A stretch of DNA of 64,000 nt, from the NCBI GenBank assembly GCA_964491785.1, contig CAZBGS010000003.1, forward strand, positions 212,258-276,257, written 5' to 3'. Below the pieces are notes generated by a model. It searched no databases, was not told the DNA's origin, and saw only the letters and a program-made list of their open reading frames with translations. Positions 8,891 to 17,863 of this stretch are shown here, in pieces (within the stretch, counting starts at the first letter, position 1; each line of letters opens with the position of its first letter). The stretch comes from RZZS01 sp964491785. Its GTDB lineage: Bacteria; Pseudomonadota; Alphaproteobacteria; Micavibrionales; Micavibrionaceae. The translations under genes and the position numbers were made by a program.

Positions 8891-9766
8891 TCAGACCTCT
8901 CTAACTTTATAAAGCTGTTCCACCTGGTCGAAAGAAAAGACCGGGCCGTCCTTGCACATGAAGAACGGGCCGTACTGGCAGCGCCCGCACTGCCCGACCG
9001 CGCATTTCATGTTCCTTTCCATGGATACATAGATGTTCTTCGGATCCATGCCGCGATCGATCAGCGCATGCGCCGAAAACCGCATCATAATTTCCGGCCC
9101 GCAGATCATCGCTATCGTCCGTGTCGGCGAGAAACTGGTCTCGTTGATAAGCGTGGTCACCACCCCTACATTCCCGTCCCACTTCTTATCCGCTGTATCG
9201 ACGGTAATGCCCACATTCATTTCCATCCGCTTGTTCCATTGGTCAAGCTGTTCGTGAAACAGAATATTTTCCGGACGCCTTGATCCGTACAGCAACATCA
9301 CCCGGCTGTACAGCTCGCGCCTGGCCAGAATCGAGTAGATGGTCGGACGCAGCGGCGCAAGCCCAAGCCCTCCGGCTACCAGAAGCACATCCTTGCCCGC
9401 GCCTTTTTCCACCGGCCATGTATTGCCGAACGGCCCTCGCAACCCCACCATATCTCCGGCCCTAAGCCGTGTAAGCGCCTTCGATGCTGCGCCGACGCCC
9501 ATCACGGTAAACACCAGCTGCTGAGGCTTGTGAGGATCTCCGGAAATCGAAATCGGAATTTCGCCCTGCCCGAAGATATAGATCATATGGAACTGGCCCG
9601 GCTGGAAGAAGCAAAGCTTTTTAGCCTCGTCGCTTTCCGGCTCGACCGTAAGCGTGGTGCAGCCCTCGATCTCTTCCTTAACCCTGACTACGCGGAACGG
9701 CTGCGGGCCCATCGGGTCAGGAGCCAGCGCTGCTTCTTCCGGCTTGATTGCGGGTCTTGCTGTCAT
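8891..9766 (-). CDS. hydG: Group 3b-type hydrogenase gamma subunit, FAD/NAD(P)-binding diaphorase
   Basis: 291 residues, ferredoxin-NADP reductase fold. It passes electrons between the iron-sulfur chain and NAD(P). The FAD-binding segment includes PGQFHMIYIFG and PISISGDP, the nucleotide-binding segment VAGGLGLAPLRP, and the C-terminus carries a 2Fe-2S cysteine set (CAVGQCGRCQYGPFFMC). It ends 3 bp before hydD starts and begins directly beside the stop of the cyclic-nucleotide-binding gene. It resembles sulfhydrogenase HydG and dihydroorotate dehydrogenase electron-transfer subunits; the operon decides for the hydrogenase. Confidence 0.92.
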   Translation of the reverse strand: MTARPAIKPEEAALAPDPMGPQPFRVVRVKEEIEGCTTLTVEPESDEAKKLCFFQPGQFHMIYIFGQGEIPISISGDPHKPQQLVFTVMGVGAASKALTRLRAGDMVGLRGPFGNTWPVEKGAGKDVLLVAGGLGLAPLRPTIYSILARRELYSRVMLLYGSRRPENILFHEQLDQWNKRMEMNVGITVDTADKKWDGNVGVVTTLINETSFSPTRTIAMICGPEIMMRFSAHALIDRGMDPKNIYVSMERNMKCAVGQCGRCQYGPFFMCKDGPVFSFDQVEQLYKVREV

Positions 9767-10246
9767 TTAAGACTTCCTTTCCATGATTTCATATACGTCC
9801 TGCAACTGGCGCCGCGTCGCCTGCAACCGCTGCAACACGACATGCGCGATACGCTTCATCAGATGATATCCAAGCTCATGATCGCTCTCCGCCTTGCTGC
9901 GAAGACAGACGCCGTCCATCTTTATCGCCACTATATCGGTCATCGCCCTCACATCGAACGACACCCTGTGCGGCTCGAACAGCCACGAGTAACCGATAAC
10001 CCCGCCACTCTTGACGGTCATGATTGTTTTAGAGCCCTGCGCCGGAGCGTAACCTTCTATTGCGACTTCGCCCTCGCGGATAAAGAAGAATTTCTCCGCC
10101 TTTTCCCCTTCCCTCATCAGAAACTCGCCCGCCTTGAAGCGAACGAATTTCCCGCAGCCAGAAACAAGATCGACGTGCGTTTCCTGCATTCCCTCGAAGA
10201 AAGAGATACTCCGCAGGTAACTGCGTATCTCCTCGAAATCAGCCAT
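9767..10246 (-). CDS. Cyclic-nucleotide-binding domain protein without a DNA-binding domain
   Basis: 159 residues, one cNMP-binding beta-barrel: FVRFKAGEFLMREGEKAEKF is the entry strand pair, followed by FFIREGEVAIEG and a region GYSWLFEPHRVSFDVRAMTD where a Crp-like phosphate-binding cassette would sit. The C-terminal helix (MKRIAHVVLQRLQATRRQ) ends the protein and no helix-turn-helix follows, so it is not a complete Crp/Fnr regulator. Its start overlaps the hydB stop by one base and its stop abuts hydG. It may be an allosteric or docking subunit of the hydrogenase; ligand binding is untested. Confidence 0.85.
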   Translation of the reverse strand: MADFEEIRSYLRSISFFEGMQETHVDLVSGCGKFVRFKAGEFLMREGEKAEKFFFIREGEVAIEGYAPAQGSKTIMTVKSGGVIGYSWLFEPHRVSFDVRAMTDIVAIKMDGVCLRSKAESDHELGYHLMKRIAHVVLQRLQATRRQLQDVYEIMERKS

Positions 10247-11403
10247 TATGCTTTCCCTTCACTTTCCCTGATTGCCTTCACCTCTTCAGTGATGTCGATC
10301 CCGACAGGGCACCATGTAATGCAGCGCCCGCAGCCGACGCACCCGGAAGTGCCGAACTGGTCGTGCCAGGCGGCAAGCTTGTGCGTCATCCACTGGCGAT
10401 AGCGCGAGCGTATCGTCTGCCTTATTGTCCCCCCGTGAATATACGAGAAATCAAGCGTGAAACATGCGTCCCAGAACCTCCACCTCTCTGCCTTCTCTCC
10501 GCCGAGCGACATCTGATCCTCGGTCTTCGAACAAAAGCACGTCGGACAGGCCATGGTGCAGTTGGCGCAGGACATGCAGCGCTCCGCGATCTTTTCCCAG
10601 TGAGGGTTCTCGTAATTCCGGTACAGGTCTTCCTTGATGTTATGGGTATCGATCCCGCGAACCTGCTGCGAAGCCGCGAAAGCCGCAGCCTCGTCCGCCA
10701 TCCGGATTTCCCATTCCCCGGCCTGATTGGCGGCGCCGACCTGCGAAAGAACCTCCCGCCCCTTCTCCGACCCGGCATTGATAACAAAGAAATGCTGTCC
10801 CTCGCGCATCACCTCCGTCATCGCCAGATCATACCCGTGATCAGCCTTCGGCCCTGTTCCCATCGATACGCAAAAGCATGTCTTCGCGCTCTGTGTGCAG
10901 TTTACCGCAAGAATAAAAGCCTGCGAACGAAGCTTGCCGTAACGGGGATCTGCCGTATCGGGCTGCATGAAGACCTTGTCATGTATCAGAATCGCATGCA
11001 GGTCGCACGGATGAACGCCTATCAGCGCATAGCGCGGAACTTCTTCACTATCCTCTTCGACCACAAACCCTTCATCGGTTTTCCTGGCGCTCCAGAGTTT
11101 TTTCTTTGATGGATACAAGAACTTTTTCCACGCCTGCGGCCCGGAATTGTATCCGAATAACGCCCCGTCGCCGCGCCGCACGATTCTGTAAGTGCCCGCG
11201 TCCTGCTCATCGCCCCATCCTTCGGGCAGGTCTTCCACTCCGTTCAGTTCGTCATAAACGATAGCCCCGTCCCTTACGGTCGGGCCGACCAGCTGGTAAC
11301 CATGCTTCTTCAAGACGTCCAGAAGCTGCCAGAAATTCTCCCGCTCCAGACGAACAGGCTGGAAATTTGTCATCCAATTTATCCCGTTTGTGATTTGATT
11401 CAT
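10246..11403 (-). CDS. hydB: Group 3b-type hydrogenase beta subunit, 4Fe-4S electron-transfer protein
   Basis: 385 residues. First gene of the hydrogenase operon. The C-terminal third has two ferredoxin-like cysteine sets, CMSCANCTMACPTC with a trailing FC, and CVGCGRCITWCPVGID. The N-terminal two thirds match the HydB/anaerobic sulfite reductase A-type fold (ALIGVHPCDLHAI). It links the small-subunit clusters to the FAD subunit. The upstream 228 bp separates it from the divergent acyl-CoA synthetase gene and must hold both promoters. Confidence 0.92.
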   Translation of the reverse strand: MNQITNGINWMTNFQPVRLERENFWQLLDVLKKHGYQLVGPTVRDGAIVYDELNGVEDLPEGWGDEQDAGTYRIVRRGDGALFGYNSGPQAWKKFLYPSKKKLWSARKTDEGFVVEEDSEEVPRYALIGVHPCDLHAILIHDKVFMQPDTADPRYGKLRSQAFILAVNCTQSAKTCFCVSMGTGPKADHGYDLAMTEVMREGQHFFVINAGSEKGREVLSQVGAANQAGEWEIRMADEAAAFAASQQVRGIDTHNIKEDLYRNYENPHWEKIAERCMSCANCTMACPTCFCSKTEDQMSLGGEKAERWRFWDACFTLDFSYIHGGTIRQTIRSRYRQWMTHKLAAWHDQFGTSGCVGCGRCITWCPVGIDITEEVKAIRESEGKA

Positions 11404-11631
11404 AATATGAAACCGATCCGGGTTTTTTTGCCGAATCGCACATTAGCATACCTATTTTTAACTCATTGCTGCAAGATTATAAGATCTGCGGTAATGTGAC
11501 GCGTTTCTTTTTTTCCTATAAGTTCTTACTGAAATCACCCGGCATATAACGGGTATATCTTCCATCAAGACTTGAGAAGCCGCAACACATTGGCTTAGAA
11601 TTGCAAAAGATCAAAAAGGGGCCTTTCGCTT
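11404..11631. promoter_or_regulatory. Divergent intergenic region between hydB and the acyl-CoA synthetase
   Basis: This 228-bp gap must hold the promoters of both transcription units. Visible elements are a perfect palindrome TCAAGACTTGA at 11565-11575 and a sequence at 11601-11614 (TTGCA-AAAG-ATCAA) in which only one half matches the FNR/Crp-class half-site. No convincing sigma-70 pair is evident. Shared control of both operons is an inference. Confidence 0.35.
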
Positions 11632-14325
11632 ATGTCTATAATTAATCTTGATAAAATGTTTTCTCCCAAATCCGTTGCTCTGTTCGGAGCCACGTCAAGG
11701 CCCGGCTCGGTTGGCGCCAAAATAATGCAGAATCTTCTGGAAGGCGGCTTCGAGGGCCAGATTTGGCTGGTAAACCCGACAAAGGACGATATCGACGGCC
11801 GCAAATGCTACCGTACGGCAAAAGACCTCCCCGGCGTCCCCGACCTCGCAGTGATAGCCACCCCGCTGGCTGCCGTGGCCGATACGGTGGAGCAGCTGGG
11901 AGAAATCGGCAACCGCGCCTGCGTCATCATCACTGCTGGCGTACGCCAGGACAAGGAAATACACTCGCGTGTTCTGCGCGTTGTCGAGGAAAAAAAGCTC
12001 AGGATCGTCGGCCCCAACTGCCTTGGCATCATGGTTCCCGGCATAGGCATTAACGCCACATTCTCGCATATGAACGCTCGCAAGGGCGAACTGGCATTCC
12101 TTTCGCAATCGGGCGCAATTATTACCTCTGTCGTTGACTGGGCCGAAGGACGCGGCATCGGCTTTTCGCATCTGGTTTCGCTCGGCGACATGTCCGATGT
12201 CGACGTCGCCGCCTCGATGGATTATATGGCTTCCGATCCCGGAACCAGCGCGATCCTTATGTATCTTGAAATGATTTCCAACGCTGGAAACTTCATGTCC
12301 GCAGCAAGGGCCGCAGCGAAAATCAAACCCGTTGTTGTCATCAAATCTGGCCGCCACGAAGCCGGAGCCGCAGCCGCAGCCTCGCATACAGGCGCACTCG
12401 CCGGAGCCGACAACGTCTACAGCGCCGCGTTCGAACGCTCCGGCATTCTCAGGGTCACCGACCTTGAAGAACTATTCGACGCCGCCGAAATCCTGAGCCG
12501 CCACAAACCCATCCCCGGCGAACGCCTCGCCATCGTCACCAACGGCGGCGGAGCAGGGGTTCTGGCGGTGGACAGGCTTATGGACGCAGGCGGAAACATG
12601 TCTGATCTTTCACCGCGTACCATCGAGTTCCTCGACCGGCACATGCCCGAAGCCTGGTCTCGCGCCAACCCGGTGGACATTCTCGGCGACGCCCCTCCGG
12701 AAAGGTACGAGAAAGCGATTACCGCCGTTCTTGAAGACGAGAATGTTGATGCTGTTCTGGCTATCAACTGCCCGATTTCTCACGTACCTGGAATCGAGGC
12801 CGCAAAGGCCACGGTTGATGCAGTGAAAAAATACAGGCATAAACCTGACGCTGGCGACAAACTCGTGTTCACCAACTGGCTCGGCGATGCTACCGCCAGA
12901 AATTCAAGGAAAATATTCTCAGACGCGAACATTCCAACATACGACACTCCAGCAGATGCCATCAGGGGTTTTTGCTATCTGACCGGCTATGTCAGGGCGC
13001 AAAACTCTCTTATGCGCAGCCCGCCAGCACTGCCCGGAGACTTCCAGACCGACCCGAAAAAGGCCCGCTCGATTCTCAGGCCGGTAATCGACAGCGGACG
13101 CTCGATTCTGACCGAATCCGAAGCCAAGCAGGTTCTTACTTCCTACGGCATCAAGGTCGTCCCTACCTACGAGGCAGCAACCCCTGAAGAGGCGGCAGAC
13201 TACGCCCGGAAAATCCAGGCAGAGGGCTTCAACGAACTTGTAATCAAAATTCTCTCCAAGGACATTACACACAAATCCGATGCCGGCGGCGTGGCGCTCA
13301 ACCTGCCCTCCCCGGAAGCGGTAAGGGAAGAAGCCGTAAAGATGCTCGAACGCATCGGCCGAAACTGCCCCGGCGCTACCATCGACGGTTTCACCGTACA
13401 GCCGATGATCCGCCGCCCCAACGCTCATGAACTAATTATCGGCGTCTCGGAAGACGTCACTTTCGGGCCGATTATTCTCTTCGGCACAGGCGGCACGGCC
13501 GTTGAGGTGATCAAGGACAGGGCGGTGGCCTTGCCGCCTCTCGACCTGAAGCTTGCAAAAGACCAGATGCAGAAAACCAATATCTACAAACTGCTGCTCG
13601 GCTATCGCGACAGGCCCGCCGCCGATCTCGACGCGATCGCGCTCACTCTTGTCCGCATTTCGCATATGATCGCCGAACTGCCGGAGATCTACGAACTCGA
13701 CATCAACCCGCTGCTCGCAGATGAAAAAGGCGTGCTGGCGCTCGATGCACGAATTGTCGTAAAAGACGCCCATACCACTGCAGAAGGTTTGAATCCACGA
13801 TTTTCCATCAGGCCCTATCCAAAACAGTGGGAGAGGCACGAGGAAGTCCAGAGCGGCATGAAAGTCTTCATCCGCCCAATCCGACCCGAAGACGAAGCGC
13901 TATACGAAACCTTTACCGATAAAACCGAGCCCGAAGACCAGCGGATGCGACTTTTCAAACCGGTCAAAAAGCTTCCCCGCGAATTCATCGCCAGGCTAAC
14001 ACAGATCGATTATGCCAGGGCGATGGCTTTCGTTGCGATCGACAGCAACGGAGAACTGATCGGAATTTCGCGCCTGTCGGCAGACCCGGATATGAACAGC
14101 GCAGAATACGGGATCATCGTACGTTCGGACATGAAAGGCAAAGGCCTCGGCTGGACTCTCATGCAACGCCTGATCGCCTACGCCCGTTCGGAAGGCCTTA
14201 AAGAGTTATGGGGCCACGTTCTACCCGAGAACCAGGAAATGCTCAATATGTGCCGCGAACTGGGATTCAACATTTCTCACGATGAAGAAAATCAGGGAAT
14301 GATGGTAGTAACCCTGCCGCTATAG
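11632..14325 (+). CDS. ADP-forming acetate/acyl-CoA ligase fused to a GNAT acetyltransferase
   Basis: 897 residues. Order of domains: CoA-binding Rossmann (1 to about 130, starting SVALFGATSRPGSVG), succinyl-CoA-ligase-like domains with the phospho-His loop ASHTGALAG (about residue 251), ATP-grasp beta domain (about 480-700, with THKSDAGGVALNL), and a C-terminal GNAT (about 740-897, with the acetyl-CoA loop SDMKGKGLG). The ligase half can interconvert acyl-CoA + ADP + Pi with acid + ATP, or can act only as a regulatory domain, as in the Pat/PatZ lysine acetyltransferases. The His loop is intact, so catalysis is plausible. It is divergent from the hydrogenase operon. The stop codon lies inside a dispersed repeat. 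Confidence 0.92.
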   Translation: MSIINLDKMFSPKSVALFGATSRPGSVGAKIMQNLLEGGFEGQIWLVNPTKDDIDGRKCYRTAKDLPGVPDLAVIATPLAAVADTVEQLGEIGNRACVIITAGVRQDKEIHSRVLRVVEEKKLRIVGPNCLGIMVPGIGINATFSHMNARKGELAFLSQSGAIITSVVDWAEGRGIGFSHLVSLGDMSDVDVAASMDYMASDPGTSAILMYLEMISNAGNFMSAARAAAKIKPVVVIKSGRHEAGAAAAASHTGALAGADNVYSAAFERSGILRVTDLEELFDAAEILSRHKPIPGERLAIVTNGGGAGVLAVDRLMDAGGNMSDLSPRTIEFLDRHMPEAWSRANPVDILGDAPPERYEKAITAVLEDENVDAVLAINCPISHVPGIEAAKATVDAVKKYRHKPDAGDKLVFTNWLGDATARNSRKIFSDANIPTYDTPADAIRGFCYLTGYVRAQNSLMRSPPALPGDFQTDPKKARSILRPVIDSGRSILTESEAKQVLTSYGIKVVPTYEAATPEEAADYARKIQAEGFNELVIKILSKDITHKSDAGGVALNLPSPEAVREEAVKMLERIGRNCPGATIDGFTVQPMIRRPNAHELIIGVSEDVTFGPIILFGTGGTAVEVIKDRAVALPPLDLKLAKDQMQKTNIYKLLLGYRDRPAADLDAIALTLVRISHMIAELPEIYELDINPLLADEKGVLALDARIVVKDAHTTAEGLNPRFSIRPYPKQWERHEEVQSGMKVFIRPIRPEDEALYETFTDKTEPEDQRMRLFKPVKKLPREFIARLTQIDYARAMAFVAIDSNGELIGISRLSADPDMNSAEYGIIVRSDMKGKGLGWTLMQRLIAYARSEGLKELWGHVLPENQEMLNMCRELGFNISHDEENQGMMVVTLPL

Positions 14326-14408
14326 CACTGAATGTTCATTTGAATCGCGTCATGCCCGCCGGTAAGTCTGCCCGACGGCGTGCCGCAGGGATGACGGGGA
14401 ACTGATCA
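14321..14408. repeat. Dispersed palindromic element, diverged copy
   Basis: The left end TATAGCACTGAATGTTCA and the inner GTCATGCCCGCC ... GGGATGACGGGG are shared in form with the elements at 34531 and 38223. The acyl-CoA synthetase stop codon (TAG) falls inside the left end, and the tetratricopeptide gene stop inside the right end. It fills the gap between two convergent genes and could fold into a hairpin acting as a bidirectional terminator. Confidence 0.5.
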
Positions 14409-15188
14409 GCTTTCCCGCTTCGGCTTCTGTTTGGGAACTACCATTCTGTCAGGCTCGATTTGCGGCACAACTTTCGGCTTGCTGTAATCCCGCGTTCTCT
14501 GAAGCGCCTGGACTATCCGAAGGTTTCTTTCGATTTCCGCCCGCCCTGGCGCAGCTTCCGCAGCCCTGTGTAAAATCTGCACCGCTTCGTCAAGTAATCC
14601 CTGCTCGGCGAGATTTAGCGCAAGATTATTCATTACAGGGGTAGGATCTCCCTGCCAGTTATCAAGCCCTTTGCGAAACGCGACTTCAGCCTGCTTGTGA
14701 TGCCCTGAAGCGTCAAGAGCGATGCCTAGCGCATGATATGCATTATAATTTTGAGGATTTTTCAATATCGACTTGCGCGCGTATTCCTCCGCCTCACTGT
14801 AATTGCCCATGCTCAAAACAACCAGAGAATACTCTGACAGCACCATCGATGATGCATCCTCCTTACCGGCCAGCGGGGCCAGAACTATCAGCGCCCGGTT
14901 GAGATAATCCGCCTCCCTTAAAGCTCTGGCATAAGCAAGAGCGGTTTCAACGTCATTGCTGTTCTTTTTATATTCATTCTCAAGTACCGACAAGGAAGCC
15001 GGGGATTTCCCTTTCTTTGCTCCGTCTTCAACCGCGCGCTGGAGAGCGGCATCAATCTTCGCCGAGCGTGCCTCGCTCTGCGGCCCGCCGACATTACCAG
15101 TTGTCGTCTGACAGGCGGAAAGCATGAACAGCGCAATGCATCCCGTCAAAATCTTGTTCATGCTAGGCATAACCGGAAAACAATTCAT
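14406..15188 (-). CDS. tadD: TadD-like tetratricopeptide lipoprotein of the Tad pilus
   Basis: 260 residues. A lipoprotein signal ends at the lipobox LSAC (Cys about residue 26). The rest is tetratricopeptide repeats (for example ALAYARALREADYLNRALIV, NAYHALGIALDASGHHKQAE, NNLALNLAEQGLLDEA). TadD-type proteins help assemble the Tad secretin as periplasmic or outer-membrane lipoproteins. The start at 15188 is preceded by a good GAGGA Shine-Dalgarno 8 bases upstream; a later start at 15161 would also keep the signal. It is the last gene of the Tad operon. Confidence 0.85.
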   Translation of the reverse strand: MNCFPVMPSMNKILTGCIALFMLSACQTTTGNVGGPQSEARSAKIDAALQRAVEDGAKKGKSPASLSVLENEYKKNSNDVETALAYARALREADYLNRALIVLAPLAGKEDASSMVLSEYSLVVLSMGNYSEAEEYARKSILKNPQNYNAYHALGIALDASGHHKQAEVAFRKGLDNWQGDPTPVMNNLALNLAEQGLLDEAVQILHRAAEAAPGRAEIERNLRIVQALQRTRDYSKPKVVPQIEPDRMVVPKQKPKRES

Positions 15189-15191
15189 ATT

Positions 15192-15812
15192 TTATTCCTC
15201 GCTATTGGCCCCCGATGGCCGATTTAAATCATTACCGGATTTATTCGTTGTTCCGGTATTGTTGCCTTTTTCATCCTTCTTCTCAGTGCCCCCGATCTGA
15301 TGACACATCTCATTCTCGGGACAATAGTAAACGCTCATCCACTGACAATCGTCCAGTTTGTAGCTGGCATCCCCACTTAATGCCGGAGGATTGCAGTTCC
15401 TGCGCAAGCGGACATATCTCTCCTTGGGGCTGGCAACAATAACATGCCGTTGCATAATCACATTCTTGCCGGCGTCCAGGACAGTCAGATAGGTCGCCCC
15501 CGGAGCTTTGGGAACAATAACAAGCAAATTCGGATTTTCCATCAGCACGCTTGCATGATCGGGATTGCCGACGATAATGGTCGCCGCCTTTCTTTCCAGG
15601 CTGATCATTTCCGCCTTGTCAGGCGTGACACGCACAGGAGGATGTGTTGCATCGAAATCAGCGCTTATCTCCGCATCCACTGTCTGGTCGGCAGACATGG
15701 CAGGCATCAATCCAAGGGAACGCGGCGATCCCTCTGCTTGCGCAAAACTCGAAACCGGTGCAAGTACAAGAACCGCAGCGACGAATGCAAATCTGCTAAA
15801 ATTTTTTTTCAT
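15192..15812 (-). CDS. Secreted pilus-assembly N-terminal-domain protein (T2SS-T3SS_pil_N type)
   Basis: 206 residues. Signal peptide at 1-25 (FVAAVLVLAPVSSFAQA). The single recognisable domain (about 60-130: KAEMISLERKAATIIVGNPD, LLVIVPKAPGATYLTVLD) is the same fold that precedes the secretin core in CpaC. The C-terminal part has four cysteines and a hydrophilic Asn/Gly/Ser tail. It lies between tadC and tadD, 3 bp before tadD. It may bind the secretin periplasmic ring; that is inferred from domain sharing. Confidence 0.8.
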   Translation of the reverse strand: MKKNFSRFAFVAAVLVLAPVSSFAQAEGSPRSLGLMPAMSADQTVDAEISADFDATHPPVRVTPDKAEMISLERKAATIIVGNPDHASVLMENPNLLVIVPKAPGATYLTVLDAGKNVIMQRHVIVASPKERYVRLRRNCNPPALSGDASYKLDDCQWMSVYYCPENEMCHQIGGTEKKDEKGNNTGTTNKSGNDLNRPSGANSEE

Positions 15813-15934
15813 GAAGCTGACTGAAGTTGATTTACGGACGAAAGCAAACGCTTGGCGTTGATTATAACCTTGCTTGCAATAAAGATCACCTGTTTTTTAT
15901 AGGCCCTCAATAGCCTCGCAGCGGCAGTCGCGCT

Positions 15935-16879
15935 TTACAGATTAGCGATCTTTACGCCAACCGGCCCCAGGATTACGATGAACAACGCGGGCAGGAAAAA
16001 CAGGATCATTGGAACAGTCAGCTTCGGAGGCAACGCCATGGCCTTGCGCTCGGCTTCCTGCATACGCATATCCCGCATCTCTTCGGAAATTACTTTCATC
16101 GCCTGGGATACCGAGGTTCCGTACTGTTCGGCCTGAATCATCGCTGTTGCAAAGCTGCGGGCCGAGCCGCTCCCCACACGCCGGGCGAAATCCTGCAGAG
16201 CCGCCTTCCTGTCGTTAAGCATGCTCATTTCCGCGCTTAGAATACCGAGTTCCTCGGCAAGCATCGGCGAATGCTCGGCTGTCTCTTCCGCGATTTTGTG
16301 AATGGTCTGCTCAAGTCCTATCCCGCCCTGCACGCAGATCAGCATCATGTCCAGGGCATCGGGAAAGGCGTAGCCAATATCCTGCTGCCTTTTTATTATC
16401 TGGTTCTTAATAAGAATTCCCGGTAGCGCATAACCAAAACCAGCAGCTCCCAGAATGAGGAAAAATGTCAGTCCGTCCGATATTTCCTTCTCGCTGGCAC
16501 TAACGAAAAGAACTACCAGCAGACTCAGAACCACAGGCAAAGCCGCCCTGGCTATCATAAACTTCAAAGGCGCCGCCGGATCGCGGATACCGGCCTGCAG
16601 CATCTTGTCGCGAACCTTCTCGCCCATTTCCCCTGCAAGCTGCTGCACCTTGTAAAACGAAGCCATCGAATCCCGAGCGGAAACTGACTTTTGCTCGCCT
16701 TTTTTATCCAGTCCCTGCTTGGTGGCGGTAAAAAGCTCCTTGCGCTTTTTTTCTATAATAGAGCGGTATCTTTCTTTTTGCTCCGTTTTATTGAGGAAAG
16801 GATAGGCGAATGCCACAAACGAAGCCGCCGCCGCCAGCGAACTACCCAGTATGATTAATGTGTCCTTGTCCAGATCCAT
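15935..16879 (-). CDS. tadC: TadC inner-membrane platform protein (T2SSF domain)
   Basis: 314 residues. N-terminal membrane segment (LIILGSSLAAAASFVAFAYP), paired segments near residues 105-155, a cytoplasmic GspF/T2SSF domain (FPDALDMMLICVQGGIGLEQ through GTSVSQAMKVISEEMRDMR), and a C-terminal membrane segment (LTVPMILFFLPALFIVILGP). Works with TadB as the platform that couples the CpaF ATPase to pilin polymerisation. It starts 3 bp after tadB ends. Confidence 0.9.
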   Translation of the reverse strand: MDLDKDTLIILGSSLAAAASFVAFAYPFLNKTEQKERYRSIIEKKRKELFTATKQGLDKKGEQKSVSARDSMASFYKVQQLAGEMGEKVRDKMLQAGIRDPAAPLKFMIARAALPVVLSLLVVLFVSASEKEISDGLTFFLILGAAGFGYALPGILIKNQIIKRQQDIGYAFPDALDMMLICVQGGIGLEQTIHKIAEETAEHSPMLAEELGILSAEMSMLNDRKAALQDFARRVGSGSARSFATAMIQAEQYGTSVSQAMKVISEEMRDMRMQEAERKAMALPPKLTVPMILFFLPALFIVILGPVGVKIANL

Positions 16880-16882
16880 AAT

Positions 16883-17863
16883 TCAGACCTTGAAATTGAT
16901 CATTATTTTCATGGAAAGGATTCCCAGCCCCATCCATATAACCGCGCCCGCCATCATCATTTTGCCGACCGGATATTCGAACATGACCATGATGTGATCG
17001 GGATTAATAAAATAGATGCCTGTCGATACCAGAATTGGCAGGGAGCCGATAATCGCGGCCGATGATTTCGCCTCGGATGAAAGCGACTTGACCTTTCTCT
17101 TAAGCTTGAACCTGGCGCGTATAACCCCGGAAAGATTGCCAAGCACCTCCGACAAGCTGGCTCCCGTCTGCGCCTGAATGGCAATGCCGGTAGCGAACAT
17201 CTGCATTTCTGTCAGCGGCATGCGCTTTGTCGCTATCTGGCAGGCTTCGTCGAGTGGAATACCGATTTTCTGAGTATCGTATATCTTGGACATTTCCTCG
17301 CCGACAGGCCCGACGAATTCCCGTCCGACCATGGCAATAGCCTCGGAAACCGGCATGCCTGCCTTGAGAAGTCTGATCATCGCCTCCAGCGCATCCGCAA
17401 ACTCTTCAAGGAATTTTTTCTGACGCCGTGCCGCAAGCTTGGAAAGTATCATTCTCGGAATCCCGAGAAAGCCGGTAATGAACATCATCAGACACACAAA
17501 CACGCTCATACCCGCAAGCTTGGCGATACCGGCAACAACAAGTCCCAAAATCAGGGAATTTATCCAGAACTGCTTCACCGAAATTTTCAGACCCGCCTGC
17601 ATGATGCGATCCGACATCGACAGACCGTCTTTCTTTTTCCTGGTTTCGCCTTCCGACCGCTCCTTGAGCTTCCGGGCGATTTCAGCTCGCCTTTGATCCT
17701 GGACAGAGCTTTTATCTACATTTTTCTTATGCGTTGATCCGCCTTTGATTACCGCCAGCGCCCTTGCTCTCTGCTGCGCTTTCTGAGCCAGGGAAAAAGC
17801 CAGAAACATCCCAAGAGAGATGATCAGGATCAGAAGAATGATAACTATCTGAAGAGTATTCAT
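16883..17863 (-). CDS. tadB: TadB inner-membrane platform protein (T2SSF domain)
   Basis: 326 residues, same architecture as TadC: N-terminal anchor (IVIILLILIISLGMFLAFSL), a charged cytoplasmic loop, a membrane pair, then the T2SSF domain (FADALEAMIRLLKAGMPVSE, TQTGASLSEVLGNLSG-like) and C-terminal segments. The start overlaps the final base of the cpaF stop (TGATG), implying translational coupling. Forms a heteromer with TadC in Flp pilus assembly. Confidence 0.9.
   Translation of the reverse strand: MNTLQIVIILLILIISLGMFLAFSLAQKAQQRARALAVIKGGSTHKKNVDKSSVQDQRRAEIARKLKERSEGETRKKKDGLSMSDRIMQAGLKISVKQFWINSLILGLVVAGIAKLAGMSVFVCLMMFITGFLGIPRMILSKLAARRQKKFLEEFADALEAMIRLLKAGMPVSEAIAMVGREFVGPVGEEMSKIYDTQKIGIPLDEACQIATKRMPLTEMQMFATGIAIQAQTGASLSEVLGNLSGVIRARFKLKRKVKSLSSEAKSSAAIIGSLPILVSTGIYFINPDHIMVMFEYPVGKMMMAGAVIWMGLGILSMKIMINFKV

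Noticed and set aside
11601..11614. FNR-type box TTGCA-AAAG-ATCAA
   Set aside because: Only one half matches TTGAT-N4-ATCAA, and it sits 17 bases before the start codon, too close for a normal activator site.
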